A DNA stretch of 64,000 nt from Lustribacter sp965277075 (GCA_965277075.1 OZ255707.1:1798001-1862000); one strand, 5' to 3'. Counted from the stretch's first letter, positions 8,480 to 16,381 are shown. Notes: generated by a model not told the origin, from the letters alone. Numbers and translations: made by a program.

Positions 8480-9824
8480 CGCGAACGATCCCCCGTAAGG
8501 CGCCGGTGAGTTGCGCGATTTGCACGCTCGTTGTGAGTTCGGTCGCGTTCATCAGGATGCAGTCGGCGAGGTCGGGGTAGAAACGGCCAAGATCGAGGCC
8601 GCCGATCACGCCGCGCGCCTGTAGTTCGGCGAGCACCAGCCGCGCCGGCCGCGGCACGCGGACGACGATCTCGTTGAATGCGGGTGCTTCGAAGCGCAGC
8701 GTCACGCCGTCGATCGCGGTCACCGCATCGCGCAATTCGGCGGTCCGCACGAGGTTGTGCGCTGCGACGTCGCGCAGTCCGGTTTTGCCGAGTGCGGCGA
8801 GATAGATCGTTGCGACGAGCGCGCAATGAGCTTGATTCGTACAGATGTTCGATGTCGCTTTTTCGCGCCGGATGTGCTGTTCGCGGGCTTGCAGCGTGAG
8901 CACGTACGCGGTGCGCCCGTCGTTGTCCACCGTTCGTCCGACGAGGCGACCGGGGATACGCCGCAGCTGCTCCTCGCGTGCGGCGATAAACCCGACGTGC
9001 GGGCCGCCATACGCGATCGCGACGCCGAACGACTGTCCTTCGCCGACGGCGATATCGACGCCCCACGTCGCGGGCGGCGCAAGCGCGGCCAGGGAGAGCG
9101 CCTCGGCCGTGACGCCGATCAGCAGCGTTTTCGTCGCACGGATCGTCGCGACGGCCGCCGGTGCAAGCGCGTCGATGACACCGAAGAAGTTCGGCGACTG
9201 CACGATCACTGCGGCGTAGCGCTGATCGGCGAGGGCCGCATCGAGCGCGCCGACATCGGTCGTTCCATCCTCGGCCACCGGCAGTTCGTCGACGGCGACG
9301 TCGAGACCGCGCGCGTACGTGCGCAAGACCGCGCGATACTGCGGATGGACGGCGCGCGAGATGAGGACGGCTTTCCGGCCGGTGGCGTTGATCGCCATGA
9401 TCGCGCCTTCGGCGAGGGCCGTCGCGCCGTCGTAGACCGACGCGTTCGCAACGTCCATGCCGGTCAGCAACGCGATATACGTCTGCCACTCGTAGATTGC
9501 TTGCAGGTATCCTTGCGAGACCTCCGCTTGATACGGCGTATACGACGTGAGGAACTCACCGCGCATCGCGATCGCGCCGACGACCGGCGGAACGTAGTGG
9601 CGATAGGCGCCGGCGCCGAGGAACGAGGCATAATCGCCGGCCGCATTGCGCGCCGCGAGTTCTTCGAAGCGCTCGGCGATCTCCATCTCGGATCGGGCGG
9701 GAACGATATCGAGCGCCGTCGTGAGCGCGACCGCGTCGGGGACGCGGACAAGATCGTCGAGCGACTCGACTCCGACGACGCGAACCATGTCGTCGATGTC
9801 GCGCTGCGTATGGGGTGTGTACAC
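8460..9824 (-). CDS. gcvPA: Glycine dehydrogenase (decarboxylating) subunit 1
   Basis: 454 aa from GTG 9824 (VYTPHTQRDIDDML-type start). Typical P-protein N-half features: SFLGAGAYRHYVPPVV, FLTSYTPYQAEVSQG, and GGPHVGFIAAREEQLRRIPGR, which ends in the conserved RRIPGRLVG. It forms the alpha2beta2 glycine dehydrogenase with GcvPB. It follows gcvH by 5 bp. Confidence 0.96.
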   Translation of the reverse strand: MYTPHTQRDIDDMVRVVGVESLDDLVRVPDAVALTTALDIVPARSEMEIAERFEELAARNAAGDYASFLGAGAYRHYVPPVVGAIAMRGEFLTSYTPYQAEVSQGYLQAIYEWQTYIALLTGMDVANASVYDGATALAEGAIMAINATGRKAVLISRAVHPQYRAVLRTYARGLDVAVDELPVAEDGTTDVGALDAALADQRYAAVIVQSPNFFGVIDALAPAAVATIRATKTLLIGVTAEALSLAALAPPATWGVDIAVGEGQSFGVAIAYGGPHVGFIAAREEQLRRIPGRLVGRTVDNDGRTAYVLTLQAREQHIRREKATSNICTNQAHCALVATIYLAALGKTGLRDVAAHNLVRTAELRDAVTAIDGVTLRFEAPAFNEIVVRVPRPARLVLAELQARGVIGGLDLGRFYPDLADCILMNATELTTSVQIAQLTGALRGIVRDAVASV

Positions 9825-9829
9825 GAAGG

Positions 9830-10216
9830 TTAGGACGCCGCGGCGATCAGTTCGTCGTACGCGCTCGCATCCATGAGGTTGCTCTTCTCGGCGTCGTCGT
9901 TCAGCTTCACTTTATATAGCCAGCCGTCGCCGAAGGGCTCGCGGTTGACCAGCGCCGGGTCGGCGTCGATCGCGCCGTTGATCTCGACGACTTCGCCGCC
10001 GACGGGCGTGTAGATATCCGAGACGGCTTTCACCGATTCGACGACGCCGATGTTCCCAAACTGCTGGAGTGTCGCACCGAGCCGCGGAAGCTCGACGTAC
10101 ACGATGTCGCCGAGCGAGGTTTGCGCGTAGTCGGTGATGCCGATGGTCGCGACGTCGCCGTCGAGTTTCACCCACTCGTGATCCTTGCTGAAAAGCAGCC
10201 CCGTAGGTTGTGCCAA
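9830..10216 (-). CDS. gcvH: Glycine cleavage system H protein
   Basis: 128 aa from a TTG start at 10216 (MAQPTGLLFSKDHEWVKL). The lipoyl lysine is Lys63 within GVVESVKAVSDIYTPVGGE. It shuttles the aminomethyl group between P, T and L proteins. It sits 3 bp after gcvT, so translation is probably coupled. No lipoylation gene is present in the window. Confidence 0.96.
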   Translation of the reverse strand: MAQPTGLLFSKDHEWVKLDGDVATIGITDYAQTSLGDIVYVELPRLGATLQQFGNIGVVESVKAVSDIYTPVGGEVVEINGAIDADPALVNREPFGDGWLYKVKLNDDAEKSNLMDASAYDELIAAAS

Positions 10217-10219
10217 CGC

Positions 10220-11320
10220 TTAAGTTCCTCGCTTATAGAACGGTAGATCGACGACGGTCGCCGGGTGTTCGGTTCCGCGAATCTCGACTCCCAGGCGCGT
10301 TCCTGCGGTTGCACTTTCGGCATCGACGAGCGCCGTTGCGATGCTCGCGTTGCCGACGGACGGCGCGATTGACCCGCTTCGGATTTCACCGACGCCTCTG
10401 CCGTCACGGACGACGCGATAACCGGTGCGCGCCGGGACGCGCCCATCCAAGCGCACGCCGACGATCCGTGAAAAGTCGGACGCCGCTTGCGTTTCCAGCG
10501 CCGCTTTGCCGGCGAACGTGCGTTTCGCAAACTTCACCGCCCAGCTGAGACCCGCTTGGATCGGCGTGATCGTCTCGTCCAGCTCACGGCCGTAGAGCGG
10601 CATGCCGGCTTCGAGCCGGAGGACGTCACGCGCGCCGAGCCCGCAGGGCGCGAGTCCCGCAGCGCGATTCGCATCGAGCAGCGCGTCCCACAGGCCGACC
10701 GCCGCGTCGGCGGCGACGAAGAGTTCGAAGCCGTCCTCGCCGGTGTAGCCCGTGCGCGCGACCACGGCCCGAACATCCCCGACCGTCGTCTCGATGCACG
10801 TGTAATACTTCATCGCGGCGATGTCGCCGGCGACGAACGGCGCGAGCATCGCGACGCTACGCGGGCCCTGGATGGCGATGAGCGCATCTTCGCCGTGACG
10901 GTTGGTCAAGTGGACGGCCGCGCCGGCATTCGCTTCGAGATGCGTCCACATCTTGCTCGCGTTCGCCGCGTTCACGATCAGCAGCCAACGATCGGGCAGA
11001 CGATAGAAGATCACGTCGTCGAGCGCGCCGCCGGCGTCGTTGGTGAAGATGTTGTAGCGCGCTTGCAGCAGCTTCATCGTCGCGACGTTGTTGACGGTGA
11101 GCGCATCCGACCACGCACCGACGTCGTCACCCCGCAATTCGAACTGCGCCATGTGTGAAAGATCGAACAGACCGGCCCGTTTGCGCACCGCGTCGTGCTC
11201 GGCCAAGATGCCGGCGTACTGCACCGGCATCTCAAACCCGCCGAACGGCACGATTCGCGCGCCGAGGGCGCGGTGCGTCTCGAAAAGCGCCGTGCGACGA
11301 AGAATTTCGACATCGTTCAC
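10220..11320 (-). CDS. gcvT: Glycine cleavage system T protein (aminomethyltransferase)
   Basis: 366 aa from GTG 11320, whose GTGA overlaps the speE stop. Features of the THF-binding T-protein fold: AGLFDLSHMAQFELRG, ARYNIFTNDAGGALDDVIFY, ARTGYTGEDGFELFV and LRLEAGMPLYGRELDETI. It releases ammonia and makes methylene-THF. There is no glycine riboswitch here, since the upstream sequence is speE coding. Confidence 0.96.
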   Translation of the reverse strand: MNDVEILRRTALFETHRALGARIVPFGGFEMPVQYAGILAEHDAVRKRAGLFDLSHMAQFELRGDDVGAWSDALTVNNVATMKLLQARYNIFTNDAGGALDDVIFYRLPDRWLLIVNAANASKMWTHLEANAGAAVHLTNRHGEDALIAIQGPRSVAMLAPFVAGDIAAMKYYTCIETTVGDVRAVVARTGYTGEDGFELFVAADAAVGLWDALLDANRAAGLAPCGLGARDVLRLEAGMPLYGRELDETITPIQAGLSWAVKFAKRTFAGKAALETQAASDFSRIVGVRLDGRVPARTGYRVVRDGRGVGEIRSGSIAPSVGNASIATALVDAESATAGTRLGVEIRGTEHPATVVDLPFYKRGT

Positions 11321-12204
11321 GCGAACACGTCGCCGATCTTTGCCAACTCGCGGCGCAAGTAGAGCGGGAGGCTGAACAATCGCCGGTGCGTCACCGCGTC
11401 GTAGAAGTAGTTTTCGCCGCGCAAGTCCGCGACGTACTCGTCGATCCGCAGCGCATCGAGCGCAGCGACGTCGACCTCGTCACTGCACGCGATAAAGGCC
11501 CAGTCGTTGTCGAACGCCGGCACGTGCGTGTAAAAGCTCGACACGTTGGTGAAGAACGCCCGCAGCGACCGCGCCATTTTCGCGTGCAGGGCCATGTTGT
11601 GAAAGCCGGCAGTACTCGCTTGCAGCACGTAGACGCCGCCGGGGGCAAGCCGCGCTTTGATGTCGCGAAACACTTCGCCGTTGAACAGCGGAAACGACGG
11701 CGAATCCGGTAACGGTTCCGTCAGATCGGAGATGATCGCATCGAACGTACCGGGCGTTTTGATGAAGGCGAGCGCATCGCCGACGATGAGGTTCGTCCGC
11801 GGATCGTCGAACGCGCCGTCGGACCACTCGGGCAAATATTTCTTGGCGAGGTCGACGACGTCGCCGTCGATATCGACCATCGTGCAACGCACGACTCCCG
11901 GATGACGCAAGACTTCCCGCAACGTCGCGCCCTCGCCGCCGCCGAGAATGAGCACGTCGCCCCGCGCGGCCGACGCTGCGAGCGCCGGATGAACGAGCGA
12001 CTCGTGATAGATTTTCTCATCGGCTTGCGAACTCTGCGTGTCGCCGTCGAGCACCAGCATCTTCCCGAACGTCGGCGTCCGTAAAACCGCAACCGACTGG
12101 AACGGGGTCGTTCCCGCGTAGTACAGCTCATCGATTGCATGGTGGTGCAGTTCGGTCTCTGAAAACCGTTCGACGTACCATTGATAGTGCTCGGTTTTGG
12201 GCAT
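11317..12204 (-). CDS. speE: Polyamine aminopropyltransferase (spermidine synthase)
   Basis: 295 aa from ATG 12204. It has the N-terminal beta domain start (WYVERFSETELHHHAIDELY), the decarboxylated-SAM site VLILGGGEGATLRE and VDIDGDVVDLAKKYLPE, and an aspartate loop ISDLTEPLPDSPSFPLF. It transfers the aminopropyl group from decarboxylated SAM to putrescine. speD is nearby but separated by a strong terminator, while the speE stop overlaps gcvT by 4 bp, so speE belongs to the gcv transcription unit. Confidence 0.94.
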   Translation of the reverse strand: MPKTEHYQWYVERFSETELHHHAIDELYYAGTTPFQSVAVLRTPTFGKMLVLDGDTQSSQADEKIYHESLVHPALAASAARGDVLILGGGEGATLREVLRHPGVVRCTMVDIDGDVVDLAKKYLPEWSDGAFDDPRTNLIVGDALAFIKTPGTFDAIISDLTEPLPDSPSFPLFNGEVFRDIKARLAPGGVYVLQASTAGFHNMALHAKMARSLRAFFTNVSSFYTHVPAFDNDWAFIACSDEVDVAALDALRIDEYVADLRGENYFYDAVTHRRLFSLPLYLRRELAKIGDVFA

Positions 12205-12246
12205 GGCCGCCCACTCTTAGGGAAACGCCTCGCCGGACCATTGGCC

Positions 12247-12277
12247 AAAAAAAGAACACGGCGCGGGCGCCGTGTTC
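12247..12277 (-). terminator. Rho-independent terminator after speD
   Basis: A hairpin with perfect 11-bp arms, GAACACGGCGC at 12254-12264 and GCGCCGTGTTC at 12267-12277, with a 2-base loop. On the minus strand it is followed by seven Ts (12253-12247). It is oriented to stop transcription coming from speD, 35 bp after that gene's stop, and it insulates speE-gcv from speD. Confidence 0.9.
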
Positions 12278-12311
12278 TCGGGATTCCGGCGGCTTTCGCC
12301 GCCTTTCGAAC

Positions 12312-12728
12312 TCAGGCGATTTTGGCCAGTTCGTGCACGTCGTGGTCGGTAGTGACGAGGTGCGTAAAGCGTCCGCTTGCGGACTCGATGCCACGCTTGA
12401 CTTCCGTCGTGAGCATGGTCTTGGCGCCGAGCTGTTTGGCCGCGAACTCGCAGGCCGCCCAGGGGTCGGTATGATCGCCGCATGTGTAAAAGTCCATTGC
12501 GGCGTACCCGGTCTCGGGCCAGGTGTGAATCGAGAGATGCGACTCTTGGATCACGACAACGCCGGAAACGCCTTGCGGCTGAAACCGGTGGAACGCTTTC
12601 TCGATGGGCGTGGCGTTCGCTTCGAGCGCCGCCTTGACCATCATATCAGAGACCGCGTCGACGTCGGTGAGCATAGCGGCATCACAGCCGGACAGCTCGC
12701 AAACGAGATGCGTACCGAGTGCTTTCAA
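12312..12728 (-). CDS. speD: S-adenosylmethionine decarboxylase proenzyme
   Basis: 138 aa from a TTG start at 12728 (MKALGTHLVCELSGCD). Self-cleavage occurs at Glu62-Ser63 in VVVIQESHLSIHTWPE, where Ser63 becomes the pyruvoyl group; downstream are the AAMDFYTCGDH segment with the catalytic Cys and His region. It is the short bacterial class 1B type. A ribosome-binding AAGGAG lies 12 bases before the TTG, longer than usual spacing. It is transcribed from its own promoter at 12985-13013 through a ~250-nt leader and ends at a strong terminator. Confidence 0.94.
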   Translation of the reverse strand: MKALGTHLVCELSGCDAAMLTDVDAVSDMMVKAALEANATPIEKAFHRFQPQGVSGVVVIQESHLSIHTWPETGYAAMDFYTCGDHTDPWAACEFAAKQLGAKTMLTTEVKRGIESASGRFTHLVTTDHDVHELAKIA

Positions 12729-12978
12729 TTGTGGCCTTGTCTCCTTAGGGTTCGGTTGGGAAATCCCACCTCCAGGCGCGTCGTCACGTGTGTGCGGTAC
12801 ACCGTCTCACGTGCGACCTTTCAACGGACTCTTGTTGGCCGTGCCTCCTTATCGAGCACGCGAACGTTCCGTTGCGATGGCGCGTTGGGCGCGCCGTCCC
12901 CCCACATGTATGCGACCGGGCAAGCCCGGTTCGGCCGTCAAAGGAACCCCGGCTGTTAACCGGGGTCCGGTGATTCCG
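12729..12978 (-). promoter_or_regulatory. Long structured 5' leader of speD
   Basis: Non-coding leader inferred from the promoter position. Read on the minus strand it contains successive hairpins: ACCCCGG/CCGGGGT (12946-12966 region), ACCGGGC/GCCCGGT (12915-12930, 2-base loop), GGCGCG/CGCGCC (about 12878-12894), a 10-bp stem GTCG+CACGTG with CACGTG+CGAC (about 12784-12822) enclosing CGGTGTACCG, and GGGATTTCCC close to the ribosome-binding site. I cannot assign it to a known riboswitch class. The rest of the 372-bp gap up to sufB holds the two divergent promoters. Confidence 0.45.
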
Positions 12979-12984
12979 ACGCAC

Positions 12985-13013
12985 ATCATACCCCCCCACC
13001 CCCCCGCTGTAAA
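12985..13013 (-). promoter_or_regulatory. speD promoter with G-run spacer
   Basis: Minus strand: -35 TTTACA (13013-13008), -10 TATGAT (12990-12985), spacer exactly 17 bp. The spacer reads GC, seven Gs, T, seven Gs. The predicted start of transcription is near 12978. Both hexamers match sigma-70 consensus at 5 of 6 positions. Confidence 0.65.
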
Positions 13014-13062
13014 GGCCGTTTTCATACGAACGGCAAGATATTTAAGAAACATCTGCACTATC

Positions 13063-13091
13063 TTGACGAACTTGACCCTGAAGGGTACGCT
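13063..13091 (+). promoter_or_regulatory. sufB promoter, probably leaderless
   Basis: TTGACG (13063-13068), 17 bp, then TACGCT (13086-13091). The predicted transcription start is around 13098, and the sufB ATG is at 13101. No Shine-Dalgarno sequence precedes the ATG. An ACCCT-GA-AGGGT inverted repeat (13075-13086) lies between the hexamers and could be an operator. Confidence 0.5.
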
Positions 13092-13100
13092 TGTACCGAT

Positions 13101-14522
13101 ATGGCTGTCGAACTGAAGTCCCCGCCCGAGTCCCTCGTTGAAGAGTACCGCCACGGGTTTCACGACTCCGAAGAGAACTATGTCTTCAAGTCGGACAAGG
13201 GCCTCACGCGCGAGATGGTCGAGCGCATCTCGGCGATGAAAGACGAGCCGGCGTGGATGCGCGACTTCCGGCTCAAAGCGTATGAGACGTTTCTCTCCAA
13301 GCCGATGCCGACATGGGGCGACACGGAAAAGCTCAACGAGATCAACTTCGACGACATCCGCTATTTCGTGAAGTCGTCCGAAGGCACCGAGAAGTCGTGG
13401 GACGACGTCCCGGACGATATCAAGAAGACGTTCGATCGCCTCGGCATTCCGGAGGCCGAGCGGAAGTTTCTCTCCGGCGTCTCCGCGCAGTACGAGTCGG
13501 AAGTCGTCTACCACAGCGTCATCGAGGAGCTCGAGAAAGACGGCGTCCTGTTCTGCGACATGGACACCGCGCTCAAACTCTATCCGGAGATCGTCGAGAA
13601 ATATCTCGCGACGGTCATCCCGGTCGCCGACAACAAATTCGCGGCGCTCAATTCTGCCGTGTGGTCGGGCGGTTCATTCGTTTACGTCCCCAAGGGCGTC
13701 GAAGTAAAGATGCCGCTCCAGGCCTACTTCCGCATCAATACCGAGAACATGGGGCAGTTCGAGCGCACGCTGATCATCGCCGATGAAGGCGCGAAAGTGC
13801 ATTACATCGAGGGCTGCACCGCGCCGAAGTTCTCGACGTCGTCGTTGCACTCGGCCGTTGTCGAGCTGATCGCGATGGAAGGTGCGTCAATTCGGTACAC
13901 GACGATCCAGAACTGGTATCGGAATATTTTCAATCTCGTTACGAAGCGTGCGGTCGCGCAGAAAAACGCGACGGTGGAATGGGTCGACGGCAACATCGGC
14001 TCGCGTCTGACGATGAAATATCCCGCAATTTACCTGATGGGCGAAGGCGCGCGCGGTGAAATTCTTTCTGCGGCATTCTCGGGCGTCGGCCAGCATCAGG
14101 ATGCAGGCGCCAAGGTGATTCACGCGGCGCCGAACACGACCTCGGTCGTCACGAACAAGTCCGTGTCGGCGCACGGCGGCAAGACAACGTATCGCGGTTT
14201 GGTCGAAATTCACGCCGGTGCCGTCGGTGCGAAGACGCGCGTGAAGTGCGACGCCTTGATCATGGATGCGGAGTCGGAATCGGACACGAAGCCGACCATG
14301 CGAATCAACGAGTCGCGCTCGACCGTCGAGCACGAAGCGTCGGTTTCAAAAATCGGCGAAGAGCAGTTGTTCTATGCGATGAGCCGCGGTCTGAGCGAAG
14401 CGGACGCGACGGCGATGATCGTCAACGGCTTCTTCGACTTTTTCGTCAAGGAACTGCCGATGGAATATGCCGTCGAGCTCAACCGTTTGATCAAAATGGA
14501 GATGGAAGGCTCCGTCGGCTGA
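13101..14522 (+). CDS. sufB: Fe-S cluster assembly scaffold SufB
   Basis: 473 aa, full length. It shows the SufB N-terminus (YRHGFHDSEENYVFKSDKGL), SAQYESEVVYHSV, VWSGGSFVYVPKGV, the long beta-helix region, and the C-terminal VKCDALIMDAESESDTKPT followed by HEASVSKIGEEQLFY. It builds Fe-S clusters in the SufBC(2)D complex. In this window it stands without sufC, sufD or sufS, and is followed 5 bp later by a small exported protein and then a Rieske protein. Confidence 0.96.
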   Translation: MAVELKSPPESLVEEYRHGFHDSEENYVFKSDKGLTREMVERISAMKDEPAWMRDFRLKAYETFLSKPMPTWGDTEKLNEINFDDIRYFVKSSEGTEKSWDDVPDDIKKTFDRLGIPEAERKFLSGVSAQYESEVVYHSVIEELEKDGVLFCDMDTALKLYPEIVEKYLATVIPVADNKFAALNSAVWSGGSFVYVPKGVEVKMPLQAYFRINTENMGQFERTLIIADEGAKVHYIEGCTAPKFSTSSLHSAVVELIAMEGASIRYTTIQNWYRNIFNLVTKRAVAQKNATVEWVDGNIGSRLTMKYPAIYLMGEGARGEILSAAFSGVGQHQDAGAKVIHAAPNTTSVVTNKSVSAHGGKTTYRGLVEIHAGAVGAKTRVKCDALIMDAESESDTKPTMRINESRSTVEHEASVSKIGEEQLFYAMSRGLSEADATAMIVNGFFDFFVKELPMEYAVELNRLIKMEMEGSVG

Positions 14523-14527
14523 CGATC

Positions 14528-14896
14528 GTGCTGCGCCCGGCCGCTCTCGCCTTCGCGATCCTTGCCGCGCCGGCCGCTGCTTTCGCACACGCCGCCCCAC
14601 CGGCGCCGGCAGGTCCGCTCGCTCCGGCGGCCCCCGTTGCACCGGCGGCCCCCGTTGCACCGGCCGCCCCGGTGGGGGCGCCCGGGTCGCACGCACGCCC
14701 CGCACGGCCGCCGTATCATTATCATTATTATCATGGTAACGGCGGCGGGCTCTCGCGGTACCAACCGGTGATCGTGGTCGACCCGAACTCGTATCTCGCG
14801 ACGCCGGCTCCGACGTCGCGATTCACATCGCACACGTCAGCGAAAAACCAGGCGCCGGCGCAAGACGTTTTTCATTCGTACGCGAGCGATCGGTAA
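14528..14896 (+). CDS. Small exported Pro/Ala-rich protein with His/Tyr cluster
   Basis: 122 aa from GTG 14528, five bases after the sufB stop. The N-terminus is a signal peptide (VLRPAALAFAILAAPAAAFAHA), given here as a hydrophobic run with an AxA-type site near residue 21. A tandem APAAPV repeat is followed by PPYHYHYYHGN, which could bind metal. The stop TAA shares its last base with the next ATG (TAATG). I recognise no family; its place between sufB and a Rieske protein suggests, but does not prove, a link to iron or redox biology. Confidence 0.65.
   Translation: MLRPAALAFAILAAPAAAFAHAAPPAPAGPLAPAAPVAPAAPVAPAAPVGAPGSHARPARPPYHYHYYHGNGGGLSRYQPVIVVDPNSYLATPAPTSRFTSHTSAKNQAPAQDVFHSYASDR
14621..14674 (+). 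repeat. 18-nt tandem repeat in the small exported protein gene
   Basis: Three copies of an 18-base unit, gcaccggcggcccccgtt or close variants, beginning at 14621, 14639 and 14657. They encode APAAPV-type hexapeptides. Copy-number change would keep the reading frame. Confidence 0.75.
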
Positions 14897-15195
14897 TGGC
14901 GAACCCCGTCGCACGCGCGAGCGCCATTGCGCCCGGCACGATGCAGCGCGTGCGCGTCGACGGCGTCGGCATGCTGCTCTGTAATGTCGGCGGGTCGTTC
15001 TATGCCGTCGAAGACGTCTGCACCCACGACGGCGGCACGCTCGACGGGGGCGAGCTCGACGGTACGCGCGTCATGTGCCCGCGACACGGCGCTTTGTTCG
15101 ACGTTACGGACGGGCGCGCGCTGACGCTGCCCGCGATCGCTCCGTTACCGACGTTCGATGTACGCGTCGAAGGCGACGAAATCTACATCGACTGA
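14896..15195 (+). CDS. Rieske [2Fe-2S] ferredoxin
   Basis: 99 aa. Both cluster boxes are intact: CTHDGGTLDGG (C-x-H) and CPRHGALFDVTDG (C-x2-H), the spacing of soluble Rieske ferredoxins such as those of NirD/BphF type. It carries electrons, probably to an unidentified oxygenase or reductase. Its start overlaps the preceding gene by 1 bp; sufB is two genes upstream, an arrangement that fits cluster supply. Confidence 0.9.
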   Translation: MANPVARASAIAPGTMQRVRVDGVGMLLCNVGGSFYAVEDVCTHDGGTLDGGELDGTRVMCPRHGALFDVTDGRALTLPAIAPLPTFDVRVEGDEIYID

Positions 15196-15204
15196 CGCCG
15201 GGCC

Positions 15205-15441
15205 TCAGAGGTGTTCGTCCTCGTCGGCGCGTTGCACGTCGCGCTGATCGTCTTCATTCGGATTGATGTCGTCGTCGCCGTAGACGGGCACCGTGATTCC
15301 CGCCGCATCGGCTTCGGCGAGCGAGAGTGCCGGCTCGTTGTCGGCCTGCGTCCGAAGCGGCCGCGGCATCCCGGAATCCGGAAAATCATCGGTTTCGTTC
15401 GGTAAGGTGTTCTTAATGCCGTCATCGTCATTGCGTCGCAT
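15205..15441 (-). CDS. Small acidic hypothetical protein
   Basis: 78 aa, very rich in Asp, Glu and Asn (start MRRNDDDGIKNTLPNETDD; tail DDDINPNEDDQRD). It has no membrane segment and no recognisable domain. It stands alone on the minus strand between two plus-strand genes, converging on the Rieske gene with a 9-bp gap. Probably disordered. Believed mainly because its codon pattern and composition look protein-like and no competing gene occupies the region. Confidence 0.5.
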   Translation of the reverse strand: MRRNDDDGIKNTLPNETDDFPDSGMPRPLRTQADNEPALSLAEADAAGITVPVYGDDDINPNEDDQRDVQRADEDEHL

Positions 15442-15526
15442 GTTCCATCGGTTACCCGGCCTCGCGGCCCCTCACCCGTGAAAGAATTTCGCCGTTTGTC
15501 GAATGTCAGGTGACGGGCAATTCCGC

Positions 15527-15532
15527 TAGGAT
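15527..15532 (+). promoter_or_regulatory. Possible -10 element before the DDAH-like gene
   Basis: TAGGAT ends 6 bases before ATG 15539. If used, transcription would start at about that ATG, making the mRNA leaderless. There is no clear -35. Confidence 0.3.
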
Positions 15533-16381
15533 ATGTCTATGTCGACGCGGTTTCTCGTTTGCCCGCCAACGCATTACGCCGTGACGTATGATATCAATCC
15601 CTGGATGACACGCAACGTCGGGTACTCGGCGCCGAATGCGCAACGCCAGTGGGATCGTTTCATCGAGACGTTGACGTGTGTGGGTGAGATCGAACTCGTC
15701 ACGATCGAAGCGAACGAACACGTTCCCGATCTCGTGTTTACGTCGAACGCCGGCCTCGTCTGTGGAAATCTGGCGATCGTCTCGAGCTTCCGGCACCCGG
15801 AACGGCGCCGCGAGCAGGGTATCTTCCGCGCGGCGCTCACGCGCGCAGGGCTGGCGACGACATTTCTGCAGCAAACGTATTTCGAGGGCGCGGGCGATGC
15901 GCTCTTCGACCGCGTGCGGCCGACGTGCTATGTGGGATACGGTTGGCGCAGCGAACGTAACGCGACGTTGCAGTTGCAAGAAATCATCGGCTGCCGTGTT
16001 TTGCCGCTGCTGCTCGTCGACGAACGGTTCTTCCATCTCGATACGGCCCTCTGTCCGCTTTCGAGCGGCCACGTGATGGCGTATATGGATGCGTTTTCAC
16101 CGCATGCGCAGGCGTTGCTGCGCCGCGCGATCGACCCCGGCTACCTGATCGAAGTCGAGTTAGAAGATGCGCTCGGCATGGCGTGCAACGCCGTCGAGCT
16201 GGGAGATGCGGTCGTGATGCACGGCGCATCGCGCCGGCTTCAACAACGGCTGCACGAAGCCGGTTATCGCGTATTCTGCACCGAACTCGACGAGTTCATC
16301 CGCGCCGGCGGCTCTGCTAAGACTCTCGTTTTGCGTCTCGAGGACGGCCCGGCGGCCCAGATTGCCGCCGTCTCCGCTTGA
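15533..16381 (+). CDS. DDAH/amidinotransferase-fold protein lacking the expected catalytic Cys
   Basis: 282 aa (280 if ATG 15539 is used). The pentein fold of dimethylargininase and arginine-deiminase-type enzymes is recognisable: VFTSNAGLV, FEGAGDALF (Glu), FHLDTALCPLSSG (His) and the C-terminal AGGSAKTLVLRL. In relatives I know, the last motif reads GGSAKC or GGxxxC, with the nucleophilic Cys where this protein has Thr. The codon is ACT with no sign of frameshift. It may therefore be a pseudoenzyme or a binding protein. It lies just upstream of rplU, whose promoter overlaps its stop. Confidence 0.75.
   Translation: MSMSTRFLVCPPTHYAVTYDINPWMTRNVGYSAPNAQRQWDRFIETLTCVGEIELVTIEANEHVPDLVFTSNAGLVCGNLAIVSSFRHPERRREQGIFRAALTRAGLATTFLQQTYFEGAGDALFDRVRPTCYVGYGWRSERNATLQLQEIIGCRVLPLLLVDERFFHLDTALCPLSSGHVMAYMDAFSPHAQALLRRAIDPGYLIEVELEDALGMACNAVELGDAVVMHGASRRLQQRLHEAGYRVFCTELDEFIRAGGSAKTLVLRLEDGPAAQIAAVSA

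Noticed and set aside
10210..11320. Glycine riboswitch before gcvT
   Set aside because: gcvT starts inside the end of speE, leaving no leader.
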